Below, piece after piece: positions 45,221-55,085 of a DNA stretch of 64,000 nucleotides; position 1 is the stretch's first letter, and every line of letters starts with the position of its first letter. Made by a program: the position numbers and the translations under genes. Source of the DNA: Cyanodermella asteris (Eukaryota > Ascomycota > Lecanoromycetes > Ostropales > Stictidaceae); contig UYJD01000018.1 of the NCBI GenBank assembly GCA_900618795.1, positions 295,537 to 359,536 on the forward strand, given 5' to 3'. The notes under the pieces were generated by a model. The model was not told where the DNA came from. It was given only the letters and a program-made list of their open reading frames with translations, and ran no database searches.

Positions 45221-45712
45221 TCACTTTGTGATTGGTCCCAGCACCAGCCACTCTCTCTGTGCCATCTTGTAAGCGTCCTGGTTGAATATTGCACGGCAGG
45301 TGACTTCTCCATATTCATTCTCATCCAGTCGGATATCAGCCACACCGGCCAGGCTCGAACCCTCAAACTCCCACTTGAATTCACGCATCGCCAACACTAG
45401 CCCAGTTGGCAGATGCGGCACGGCTTTCGCGGGATAGGTTAGCGTTACACCCTGAATCAATCCCTCCTTCCTAGTTTCGGAATATACCTTGAACTGAAAC
45501 CGGTTTCGCCGTCCGGGCACGCTAGGATTATTAACGCTCACCTCTTCGATCCGCAGGTGTAGCGTCTTGTTGCCATAATTCTGCCAGAGTAATTGTGAAT
45601 CAAGTGACGTGTTCGTATTTAGCTTTTCTATTCTGACACGGAAAGTTTGGGTTGGACGAATCGTCCGCTGGGTGCTAGCCCCAACTCCAATTCCAGTTAC
45701 GTCCTCGCTCAT
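45221..45712 (-). CDS. Tandem family member 4, minimal form of the shared domain
   Basis: Unrecognised intronless gene of 163 residues from the ATG at 45712 (MSEDVTGIGVGAST). The frame continues to an ATG at 45778, but the extra 22 residues look like translated leader. This member consists of almost nothing but the family domain: QTFRVRIEKLN, LHLRIEEVSVNNP, RFQFKVYSE, then HLPTGLVLAMREFKWEF, VADIRLDENEYGEVTCRAIF and REWLVLG. It lacks the WP dipeptide and the F.P element, so it is the most diverged copy. It marks the domain at about 130 residues and gives the clearest boundary. Confidence 0.6.
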   Translation of the reverse strand: MSEDVTGIGVGASTQRTIRPTQTFRVRIEKLNTNTSLDSQLLWQNYGNKTLHLRIEEVSVNNPSVPGRRNRFQFKVYSETRKEGLIQGVTLTYPAKAVPHLPTGLVLAMREFKWEFEGSSLAGVADIRLDENEYGEVTCRAIFNQDAYKMAQREWLVLGPITK

Positions 45713-45780
45713 CGTTGTGACCGGGATGATTTTTTTCCTGAAGGTCGATTGTCTGCTCAGACGAGACGGGTGAAACAAGA

Positions 45781-45837
45781 ACTCTATATAGAGTTTCCAT
45801 AGTGGGCAGCCAGCACAGGCTTCTGGACAATGTGAAC
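45781..45837 (-). promoter_or_regulatory. Palindromic TATA element and shared block upstream of member 4
   Basis: ACTCTATATAGAGT at 45781-45794 is a perfect 14-base palindrome containing TATATA, about 70 bases upstream of the member 4 start, which fits a TATA box. Just beyond it lie AGCCAGCACA (45808-45817) and AATGTGAAC (45829-45837), matching the element upstream of member 3. Confidence 0.45.
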
Positions 45838-46134
45838 ATGTCAGCAGCCGGGCTGATGATGACTGCAGTATGGTCAGAGTTTGCTGTCAGTGAGTGTTGA
45901 ACATGGGCAGCGAACAATGGCGCAGATAGATCCGTGGCCTGTGAGGTATAGGCCAGTGTGCATTCATACGAACGCTTGTCAAGAGTGCCACACTAGCAAG
46001 CGACACCTTGCGTGAACTCCCCGTCTCCGACCGTGTTTCGACCTTCAGGACAGCACTGAGACGTTGTCAAGATCACGATGGTTCCGTTCCGCGGCTCTCC
46101 ATATTGAAGGCGCCCTACTTTTGAGCTGGTTGTG

Positions 46135-47901
46135 TCATGCTGCGCTTCCCTCAAGAGTAAGCCAGGGCTGATTAGGATTTCGAGAATGGAACAGATCTGC
46201 ATAGCAAGTGACTTGCCCATTTCCGTGTGGCACGAAGCTGACGGTAATCGACCCGCTGTGATATCCGCGCGGTGCAATTTCATAGACAAACTCCATGTGG
46301 ACGGTCCGCAGCTCCGTAATCAGTCCATCATGGGTCAGGTGGCTCGGCTCAGGCCACCGACGACCAATTCTGGAATCGCCTCTCAAGTAATGGTTGTCCC
46401 CATTTGGAGCAGTGAGAATCTTGCAACTGAACTTGTTTGGCAAACCGGTACCGCAGGGCGAGGGTTCGAGCTTTATGCAGAAGGGGAAGATGTTGTTGGC
46501 AGCAGCGTCGTAGAATATGCGGGTTTCGTCCATGTAACGGCTGAAAAATGTCTTCATCTGATTGTCGATGGTCTTTATTGCCAAATTGTAGGTCTGCAAT
46601 ATGTTTGGGGGGACACTTGATTGGATGCTTGCTCCTTGAAACATCTGTGAGGGCGGACTCTGGTTGATTGGAGCTTGCGGTCTTGACTGTGAGGTCTGTG
46701 TTGGAGGCCCGCGAACGCCTGGAGAAATCATTGAAGTCAGGCGCAGGGGCGCTGCTGGAACCCTATGTGGTTGGAGTAGTGTGGAGGGATGATCAGTGCG
46801 CTGAGAAGGTGGCTGATAAGATGGATTATACGGCATTTGAGGAATGGTTTGTGGATGGAGTTGATGAGGTCCTTGACGCTGAAATTGGAAGAATGGTTGA
46901 CAGGGCTGCTGAGAGGGGCCGTCATGAGATGGTTGAAGACGTGATTGGCAAATACCTTGAAGCTGCATTTGAGGATGTAATTGAGGAGGTCCTTGAGGAT
47001 AGAACGACTGATAAAGCTGTGTAGGAGGGTTTCCAGGAAGTGCTTGAACACGTGGCTGAGGAGGTTCTTGTGGCGGCCGGGGAGGCAGGAATTGACAAGA
47101 CTGCCGAGAAAAAGGCTCATCTTGCAATTGAGTAGATAGCTGCGGAGGGACCTGAAGTATTGGCTCCTGAGGAGCAAGATCCTGAGGAGCAGAAACCGCA
47201 AAAGGCACTTGAGGAGGTATCTGGAGAGGTGCTTGAGAAGGCGTTCGCGGGTTTACTCCTGAAGAACTGGAATATTGCGAAGGAGTCTGCGGCAAATTGA
47301 CGTGTGGAGGTCCTTGAGAGAGTGGTTCGACAGGGGGCTGACGAGGTGGAATAGGAGTCTGCTGGTGATCTTGTTGCGCTCGTGGCAATGATGCAGGTAG
47401 AGAGTGCTGGCTTTCAGGCGTGCCCTGAATAGTCGGCGATGATTGATCACTGTGAACACCAACATCATCGTCATCACAGCTTGTATTTGGACGCTCAACT
47501 GCACCTTGGTCCGAGACTGAACTCTCCCTCACTTCGGTACGTTCGTTGGCGATCGTCCTGCCACTATGAGAAGGCGAGCAGTGACGGTCGTTGGGAGTCA
47601 CTGTATTGCCTCGCTTGAGGCGACGAAGAGACTCCATGTACCGGCCCCTTTTCTCGTGCTCAAGTACCTGTTGTCCGGGATGTTCCAATTCCCATTGGGC
47701 CGCCCATTCAGTTGCTTCTTGCAAAGCCGCAGTCATTTGAGGTGTCATTTGCTTGGGCATGCTTGTGCTTGCACTTGGACGACCAGGGCTTTGCACTCCC
47801 CGCTGAGTCGCCCTTGGTGTTCCTTTCTGGAAGGCCACAGTCTTCCGAGGCGTTGTCCGCTTAGACACGCCTGCGCTTGCCCTGCCACTTATGCCAGCCA
47901 T
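46135..47901 (-). CDS. Tandem family member 5, Pro/Gln-rich with shared C-terminal beta domain
   Basis: Unrecognised intronless gene of 588 residues from the ATG at 47901 (MAGISGRASAGVSKRT). A further in-frame ATG at 47949 is less likely. The first 75 residues are basic, with a loosely repeated segment (RTTPRKTVAFQKGTPRAT, then SMPKQMTPQMTAALQEAT). Residues about 180-430 are a long Pro/Gln-rich, prion-like tract built of imperfect PPQ.P / Q.PPQ units. The family domain follows: QTYNLAIKTIDNQ near 450, FPFCIKLEP, then WPEPSHLTHDGLIT, VHMEFVYEIAP, ITVSFVPHGNGQVTCYADLF and QPWLTLEG. The same C-terminus on such different N-termini argues that this domain is the working core. Cellular role unknown. 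Confidence 0.62.
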   Translation of the reverse strand: MAGISGRASAGVSKRTTPRKTVAFQKGTPRATQRGVQSPGRPSASTSMPKQMTPQMTAALQEATEWAAQWELEHPGQQVLEHEKRGRYMESLRRLKRGNTVTPNDRHCSPSHSGRTIANERTEVRESSVSDQGAVERPNTSCDDDDVGVHSDQSSPTIQGTPESQHSLPASLPRAQQDHQQTPIPPRQPPVEPLSQGPPHVNLPQTPSQYSSSSGVNPRTPSQAPLQIPPQVPFAVSAPQDLAPQEPILQVPPQLSTQLQDEPFSRQSCQFLPPRPPQEPPQPRVQALPGNPPTQLYQSFYPQGPPQLHPQMQLQGICQSRLQPSHDGPSQQPCQPFFQFQRQGPHQLHPQTIPQMPYNPSYQPPSQRTDHPSTLLQPHRVPAAPLRLTSMISPGVRGPPTQTSQSRPQAPINQSPPSQMFQGASIQSSVPPNILQTYNLAIKTIDNQMKTFFSRYMDETRIFYDAAANNIFPFCIKLEPSPCGTGLPNKFSCKILTAPNGDNHYLRGDSRIGRRWPEPSHLTHDGLITELRTVHMEFVYEIAPRGYHSGSITVSFVPHGNGQVTCYADLFHSRNPNQPWLTLEGSAA

Positions 47902-48500
47902 CGTGACGGTGTTGATCGATAGCAAGGTTGAAATATGGCAATAGAGCACGGAGTTGATGGACTAGATATGCGTTGTTCGCTTCATAGGCAGCAACTTGTT
48001 GTTCAGAAGTTCATACTCGTAGCCGCATGTACGGTTCCTGAAAGGTCGGTGTTGCCATGCTTCACGTACTGTGGATGAGCAAAAGCGCAGGTCCTCCCCC
48101 CTGTCAGCCAGGAAGGGCGTGCGGTTGTCTTTGAGCTGCTTCGGGCTGATGCATACAACTTGCGTCCAAGTCACGGAAACATGACTTTGGACCCGGGAAT
48201 TTGCGTTATGTCAATCATCCACGTAGCCAAGTTTCAAGCCAACCGCGGGTGTCTCGGATGGTATCCGTAGCGCGACACTTTGGCGAGACCGATGCTTCTT
48301 GACGCCTGTAAGGCCCTTCTCCAGGCCGTCATAGAATAGACTGCTTGGTTAGTGGAGTGAAAGCCCCACCGCTCTTGTCAGAAGTTCTTGCTCTCGAAGC
48401 TGACCGACAATGTTTCAGAAGATATTAGTGGAGAGACCTTCAGCGAGATAAATGGTTATGGGCATGACAAAGGCCCTCCTCCGGGTTGTCATTGGCTTTA
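47902..48500. other. Spacer between tandem family member 5 and DUF924 gene
   Basis: This holds the promoter of member 5 and the 3' region of the DUF924 gene. No gene or repeat is seen. Confidence 0.35.
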
Positions 48501-49316
48501 TCACTTAGTCGGCTGAGCAAACGGTCCACCCCCATTATCCAAAAACTCCTGCTCCTCAGGCGTATTCTCCCTCCCCAGCGCCTTATTCCTCCACGGAAAC
48601 CTCCCAAACCGTCTCAGCGCATCAATATGCGCCGTATTCGCCCTCGTCTGCTTGATAAACTCCACAGCCTCAACATCGCCATTCTTCTCCGCCAAGTTTA
48701 ACATCTGCAACCTCTTCTCATCCAGCAATTCATGATCGGCAAGGCTCTCGCTGTGAATCAACGGCATATAAAAGAATTGACGCCACGAGACAGCCTGTTT
48801 CCAACGTTCCGCTCGGTCGAAGCCTGCGTCGCATGCTGCGCTTGCGACGGCGCGTGCGAGACGATCAAAGTGCGTGAAGACGACCACCCCGGCTTCGCCG
48901 CGGAAGCAGACCCGGGTCATTTGATCCAGGAGGAGGACGAGGGCATACGCCGCGTTCTCCCGATCTTCGGCTCCAGGTTTGGCAACCCTGTCATTGAACT
49001 CTGATAGGAAAGGGGCAGCTAAGGTCGGATACAGCTTACGATCCGCATCGTGACTTTCAAACGGCGGGAGCGAGAGCTTCGACGGGTCAATGGAGGACAG
49101 CGCAGGCGAACTGATGGCGCTGCAGTCTTTGTCGAAAGCTGCCCGCTGTTCCGGGCTGGCGCCGATGCCGAACCAGTCGCGAAGATCGGTCGAGTCGGCT
49201 ATTGTGTGGGCAGTTGGCCAGCTAGGGAGCTGTCGTTTGAGGACGCCGAGGTAGAGGTCCTGGTTGAAGAGGGCGGGGTCGAGGTGGAAGTTTTTGATGC
49301 TTTGTTTGTTGGCCAT
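48501..49316 (-). CDS. DUF924 family protein
   Basis: This is an all-helical protein of a widespread family of unknown function (DUF924, TPR-like). One frame of 271 residues from the ATG at 49316, whose CCACCATGG context is strong. Family hallmarks are DLRDWFGIGASPEQRAAFD, ENAAYALVLLLDQMTRVCFRG, WRQFFYMPLIHSESLADHE and HIDALRRFGRFPWRNKALGR with TPEEQEFLDNGG near the end. The frame is open upstream to an ATG at 49397, adding a basic 27-residue stretch (MLFKPSYLSRLIRRDQIR) that could act as a mitochondrial presequence. It closes the tandem family block on its upstream side. Confidence 0.85.
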   Translation of the reverse strand: MANKQSIKNFHLDPALFNQDLYLGVLKRQLPSWPTAHTIADSTDLRDWFGIGASPEQRAAFDKDCSAISSPALSSIDPSKLSLPPFESHDADRKLYPTLAAPFLSEFNDRVAKPGAEDRENAAYALVLLLDQMTRVCFRGEAGVVVFTHFDRLARAVASAACDAGFDRAERWKQAVSWRQFFYMPLIHSESLADHELLDEKRLQMLNLAEKNGDVEAVEFIKQTRANTAHIDALRRFGRFPWRNKALGRENTPEEQEFLDNGGGPFAQPTK

Positions 49317-50092
49317 GGTGGACGTACAACGATGATTTGCAATGCGTATTTGATCTCGTCGGATCAGACGAGAAAGATACGAGGGCTTGAAGAGCATCTG
49401 ATGGCCGTGATTTGGAGAAGTCGCGCGCCGTATAGCTATATATCGTTGTTCGGCGACTATTTTGGCGGCTCAAAGCGTACTCCACGAAAAATTCAGAGAG
49501 CCGGTCGAGTGTCCGAAGAATTGATATAGTAAGGTAGGCCACAAAAGAAGTGGCTCCGATGGATGGTGGTAGCAAACATGATGAAGTTTGTTCAGGCGTG
49601 AGGGCGTGGTCCGAGCGTTCGCAGCATTTATTTCTGCCGAAGCTTTGTGTAGATGATGCTATAGTATGCCACTGAGATGTACCTCGAAGCGCTCAATACG
49701 ACCATGACAGTTCCTATCGAGAACGCGATACCTTGACTGGCCCATCCTGAGTAAAAATCCCGGCTCACCAGAGCACAGCAGCCAAAGTCGATTTCGGTCA
49801 GCGTGCCGAAGTGAGTCGGCACCAGGCCGAAGAACACGAATGTTTATCTGTCGGGCACTTTGTCCCAAACTGCACCTGAGTACATTCGACAATTGAAGCG
49901 AGTCTATAATGCACGTCGTGAAGGACGAAACCAAATCTGCGGCCATCACGATGCATTTCACGCTGGATGCCCGGCCTCGTCTTCCTGGCGTCGTTGTTGC
50001 GCATTCAGTCATTTCTTTCCTTAGAATCATAATCTATTTAAATAAACCGTGGCCCGCCATAATTCAGCTTACAACCCCCAAAACTCTCCAAC
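49317..50092. other. Spacer between DUF924 gene and transketolase
   Basis: This holds the DUF924 promoter and the transketolase 3' region. A minus-strand frame at 49628-49837 has membrane-like composition but no ATG and no family match. Confidence 0.35.
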
Positions 50093-52520
50093 TTAAATCA
50101 GCTGCTGGAATGCACGGTTGAGCTGCGAGCGCGGCTTCAAGCCCTTGTAGAAGTCAACGGTGGCAACAGCGCGCTTGGCAATGCCCTCAGGTGTGAACTC
50201 GAACTTCTTGTAGAGGTCCTTGTACGCGCCGGAGGCACCGAAGCGGTTGAGACCGAACTGCTCGTGAGCATATCGCTCCCAGCCGAGAGTGCTCAGAGCC
50301 TCGACAGACAATGCAGGGATTCCGTCAGGCAGGACACTGAGTCTGTACTCCTTGGACTGAGCGTCGAAGACCTCGAAGCAGGGAATTGAGACGACACGGG
50401 TCTTGATGCCCTGGTCGGCAAGAGTCTTGATGGTGTCAATGCAAATGGACAGCTCAGAGCCAGTTGAAACGAGGGTGATGTCGGCGGCCTTGTCCTCGTA
50501 TGCGACATAGCCTCCCTTGATCGCGTTCTCGATGGTGCTGTTCTCGAGATGAGGCAGGTTCTGACGTGTAAGAGCAAGGATGGAAGGAGAGCTCTTGTTA
50601 GTCAACGCCATGTAGTAGGCAGCGCTGGTCTCGTTGCCGTCGGCTGGGCGCCAGACGTGGCAGTTGGGAAGAGCGCGGAAGTGTGCAAGGGTCTCTATAG
50701 GCTGGTGAGTGGGACCATCCTCACCAAGACCAATAGAATCGTGGGTAGCGACGTAGATGACCTGGTGGTGGCTCAGTGCTGAGAGACGCACGGATCCGGC
50801 AGCGTACGAGACGAAGTTGAGGAAAGTACCACCGAACGGAATGATACCACCGTACGCAGCGAGTCCGTTCATGATACCGGCCATGGCGTGCTCGCGGACA
50901 CCGTATCGGAAGTAGCGTCCCCTGCGGTCACCGAGACCAGTCTCTGGGGGCTGAAAGTCAACAGCGTTCTTCCAGCGGGTGTTATTTGAGCCAGTCAAGT
51001 CGGCAGAACCACCGAAGAGCTCAGGCAGCTCGTTGTGAAGAGCCTCCAGAACCGACTCGGAGAGCTTTCGGGTGGCAATAGCCTTATCTGTTGGCTTGTA
51101 GGTTGGGAGCTTCTTCTCCCAGCCATCTGCGAGCTTGCCGGCCAAGCGACGAGAGAACTCTGCGGCCTCGGCCTTGTGCTCCTGGCCGTATTTCTCGAAG
51201 AGCTTGTTCCATTCGGCCTCAGCAGCAGCGCCCTCGTCAGAGTGCTTGTGGTACTGGTCGTAGACCTTCTGAGGAACGACAAACGACTCGTCCTTGTTGA
51301 AGCCGAACTTCTCCTTGATCTGCTGAGCGTCGTCCTCCTTGAGAGCGTTACCGTGGACACCACCAGTGCCCTGGAGCTTGGAACCATATCCGATGGTGGT
51401 CCTGAGTTTGATGACGGATGGCTTGTTCGTGACCTTCTTGGCCGCAGCAATTGCCTTTTCAATGGCCTCAAAGTCCTCATCGCCCTTGTCGACGGTCTGC
51501 GTGTGCCAGCCGTAAGCCTCGAATCGCTGCAGAACGTCCTCAGTGAAGGCGCAGGCAATGTCGCCGTCGATTGAAATGCGGTTGTCGTCATAGATCATGA
51601 TCAGGTTGCCGACTGTTTTGGTCAGTTTCTGGACCAAGATATCCTAAAATTGTACTCACGCTGCTGGTGACCAGCAATCGAAGCAGCTTCGCTGGCAATA
51701 CCCTCCTGGGCACATCCATCACCGAAGAAGCAGTAAGTGTAGTTGTTCAAAAGCTCGAAGCCGGGCTTGTTGAACTCAGCAGCAAGGTGAGACTGAGCAA
51801 TGGCAAGTCCGACAGCGTTGGCGAAACCCTACTTCGAAGTTAGTATTTTGTTTCCCTTTGCCCTCTAGCATATATCTTACCTGGCCAAGAGGGCCAGTGG
51901 TGACCTCGACGCCGGGAGTGTCGTGAGCTTCGGGGTGACCCGGGCAAATGCTGCCAACGGTACGGAAAGCCTTCAAGTCGTCGATGGATACTTCGTAGCC
52001 GAAGAGGTGCAACAGAGCATACTGGAGCATGCATCCGTGGCCGTTGGACAGAACGAAACGATCTCTGTTGATCCAGCTCGGGTTCTTCGGGTTGAAGGTC
52101 ATGAACTTGTTGAAGAGAACGTGAGCAGCCGGAGCAAGACCCATGGGCGCACCGGGGTGGCCGGAGTTCGCCTTGGAGGTGGCATCGACCTGGTGAGCGA
52201 GAATGTCAGCGTGTCTGCCCCCACCCGAAGGTAAATTGGGGGTGGATTGAGTATGTACTTACAGCCAAAATTCGGATGGTGTTCACCGCCAACTGGTCGT
52301 CCTGCGAGAATGTCAGTGTCAGTGTCAGTGTCAGAGTCAGAGTCAGAGTCAGATGTCAAAGATCAACAATTGCAGCCCAATTGCCAGCCAGCAAAGCGGA
52401 CAAAGCCATTCAGAGGTCCTCATCGTGGTCGACAAGGCGGTAGAGACGGCCACGGCGGCTGATCAGGGACGTTCTCGACGCTGGATTGGAGTGACTGGAG
52501 CTTACCTGAGTGTACGGCAT
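50093..52520 (-). CDS. TKL1: Transketolase
   Basis: This is the thiamine-diphosphate enzyme of the non-oxidative pentose phosphate pathway, moving two-carbon units between sugar phosphates. Five exons (52520-52506, 52301-52263, 52189-51881, 51828-51660, 51612-50093) share one frame and give 683 residues, the normal length. The first exon encodes only MPYTQ and the second only 13 residues ([13 protein letters not shown]). Key motifs are [34 protein letters not shown], the ThDP-binding [45 protein letters not shown] and [19 protein letters not shown]. Intron signals are good throughout (GTAAGC, GTAAGT, GTAAGA, GTGAGT donors). Intron 1 (204 bases) carries a hexamer repeat. Confidence 0.95.
52314..52362. 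repeat. TCAGTG/TCAGAG hexamer repeat in transketolase intron 1
   Basis: About four TCAGTG units are followed directly by about three to four TCAGAG units within intron 1 of the transketolase gene. On the coding strand this reads as CACTGA/CTCTGA repeats close to the intron's 3' end. Such a tract may vary in length between strains. Confidence 0.7.
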
Positions 52521-55085
52521 GTTGGGCAAGCTGTATGATGGAGATTGAGGTGTGTGAAGGAGCAAAACGAAGCTCTCGAAGATTTTCGCGGCCAGGAAGA
52601 AGAATTGCTCAGCGTCGTCGGCCAGCAATGACGACAGGTGGGGAGCAAAGCGCTCAGAGCCCCGCGGCCAACAATTCTCCCTCTCATGATTTGCCGCAGC
52701 TTATTCACCGTTCAGCAGCGTCGGCTAATCACCATCAGCGTCCATCTTCTCTATCCTCAATTCGCTGCTCTTGAGCGAGTCCGTCGAGGCCGCCATGCAC
52801 CTCGTCCGACATCGCCGCCCGGCAGCACCGGCCGTTTACCGCACAATCAGCACCAGCAAAGGATAAATCTGCGGCTGCAACCTGCTCCGTGACACGTTGT
52901 ACTCAGCCCGCGGAGGTGCAGAGGTACCTGGTACTTGACATGCCAGAGGCTCGTCGTGGGTGAGGCTTGTGGAGACAGGAGCAAAGATAGCAAGCTAGCT
53001 CTTCGCCGGTTTCTGGGCCGGCCGATATGTACCTCCCAAGATATGCTCGACAAGCGTTCCCAATCTCCCATTGGGACACCCACAACTTATAGCGGCTAAA
53101 TTCTGGAAGCATGTTCGCCATCTCGCCAAAGATTTTAGCCCCAGCAACGTGATTTTTGCCCAGCCGCTCCGACAGGGCTGAACCTCTTTTGCCAGGTACA
53201 AGCACGCTTCCGTCTCTCAGCCACCATGGCCTTGTCAGGTCGAACGCTCCATGTCGCACTTGGACTGGAATAGACTGCGCTTCTACAGCTGCTGTCCACC
53301 GACATTTCGAGTGGGTGTGCCGCCAACCGGACACACTTTGACACGTCCGTGGAACAACCATGACACGCGCTCCCAAACGTTCTGGAGGCTGACGAGACAC
53401 GCTGATGCCACCGAGCCTGATTGAGGAGGCCGGCGTCGCGGTTGCCAGAACGCGACATGGTCATCTTGAAGATAACACTGGAAATGGAAATCCAGCACAC
53501 ACGAACCACCGAGCCTCCTGCGTCGACAAGCTCAATGTCTTCCGTGGTGTAGGTAAATTTTGACCGTGTCGGTTTCAATTCGAGCACACGTCGCATGTTT
53601 TCTACTGCATAACCTGGTTTAGCAATCATGTATTTGGCCGCGGGCGATCTATACATAACGTGCTATCAGGCCACGCGAGACGCCTCTGGCCTGACGGTCG
53701 TGGCTGAGCCAAGCTTTTCCATCGTCGCAGCACCCGCCGAAAAGTGTCTCCGAAGAGGCGAATCTCTCAGGCTCGCTTTCACCTGCCTGGCTGCATTTCC
53801 GCAGGGCTGCCGAGATGGATGGCCGACCTTAGTCATTAGCGGCTTCGAGAGCTTCTGGAATGCGTCAATGACAGGTGAGCTGGCATGCGTTTCATGCTAT
53901 GCGCTGCAACACGACCCATACCGTCCAAATGGTGTCAGGGCCGCACCGCGGCTCCAAAAGCAGGTGTCAAACAGTCAGACTGATCTCGCAAGCAGCCGAA
54001 ACATTGCATTGCGGCTCTGGAAGTGCTCCCTTCACCAGATGATAGGGGGTTACCACTTGTACGATGTGAAACTTCCATAATCGAGCTTGAAGAATTGTCA
54101 TAGGACTTGCCATGTCCAAGGTTGAGAACCGGAATCTTGCCGATCCCAGCACACCGGGTCTGTCGGTATGCTATTGTGGATCATCTACGTGCAGCGCATA
54201 CTTTGCATGCTCCGACCTAAGGCCAGTTGAACCCCGGGCATCACACCGCAGATCCCCCGGGGTGGTGGGTAACGACTTTTTTCAATTGGCCTTAACCCGA
54301 GCTTCACTTTGACCAGTTGTGGGGCTTCCGTGCATTGTCACACGGTGTGCCATTCGTTGTATGACAACAACCACCCTGGGCAAGATAGCGCTCGCCGAGA
54401 GTCGAACATCGCAAATGTTTCGACAAGGGGCTCACTCGGGAGCATGGCTGTTCGAAAGATGCCTCCTAAGCTCCTCATTATCGTGCCTGCGCCGCGCATC
54501 AGACCAAATTACTATCCACCACTGATTGTCGTGTTCGAGAGCCGCAATCAAAGTGACCGTGTGAGTGGGTGAGTGTTGGCTTGAGGTGTGGCTGCTCACT
54601 AGTACCACGCGGCCGAGTCTGACCTCACCTTCCTTCGCCTGCTCCAATGATCGAGTGGTCCGGAGTACGTCTGCTCATTGGTCTTTTTGGTTTCATCTGT
54701 CTTTGAAGCTTTTGTCTTCCTCGGCCAACGACTGGGTCAAGTCGGATCCTAGCACTTGACTTTATTGCATACGTACAGCGTCGGAGCCCAGGCTCAGCAC
54801 TAGTTTGCTTGAAACTTCTTCCGAATTCGAATGTTGGCAGCGGTCCCATCCGTGTGGCTGCAGCGGGAACCCTGAGACCTAGCCTTTTGTCTTCACGCTA
54901 TAAGCCTCAAAGGCTCATAAGGCTGCATCCATCACAACTTCCATCGGATCCACATCTCTACTGTCCAACATATCCACCCGTATATCCTGCTTGACTAAGC
55001 TTATATACATCCTATGAACACCAGTTTCCGACGGCCCGTGACGCACCAAACCCATCTCCGAATTTTATCAATCACAAAACCAACC
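52521..55085. promoter_or_regulatory. Divergent transketolase / bZIP upstream region
   Basis: About 2.6 kb separate the two starts. Overlapping open frames of 150-173 codons at 52903-53656 (minus) and 53628-54080 (plus) are unrecognised and contain no domain I can name. A TATAAG-type element lies near 54899, about 190 bases before the bZIP start. No gene is called. Confidence 0.35.

Noticed and set aside
46668-47024. Plus-strand frame opposite member 5 with regular EV.E repeats
   Set aside because: It is the complement of the Pro/Gln-rich repeat tract, and the regularity comes from the repeat, not from a gene.
49628-49837. Membrane-like 69-codon frame on the minus strand
   Set aside because: It has no ATG, no consensus intron leading into it and no recognised family.
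50995-51591. Frames of 179-198 codons overlapping transketolase in other frames
   Set aside because: They are shadows of the highly expressed, codon-biased transketolase exon and have no independent features.
52903-54080. Unrecognised frames of 150-173 codons on both strands between transketolase and the bZIP gene
   Set aside because: They overlap each other, match no family I know and lack intron or start evidence. One could be a real small gene, but I cannot support it.
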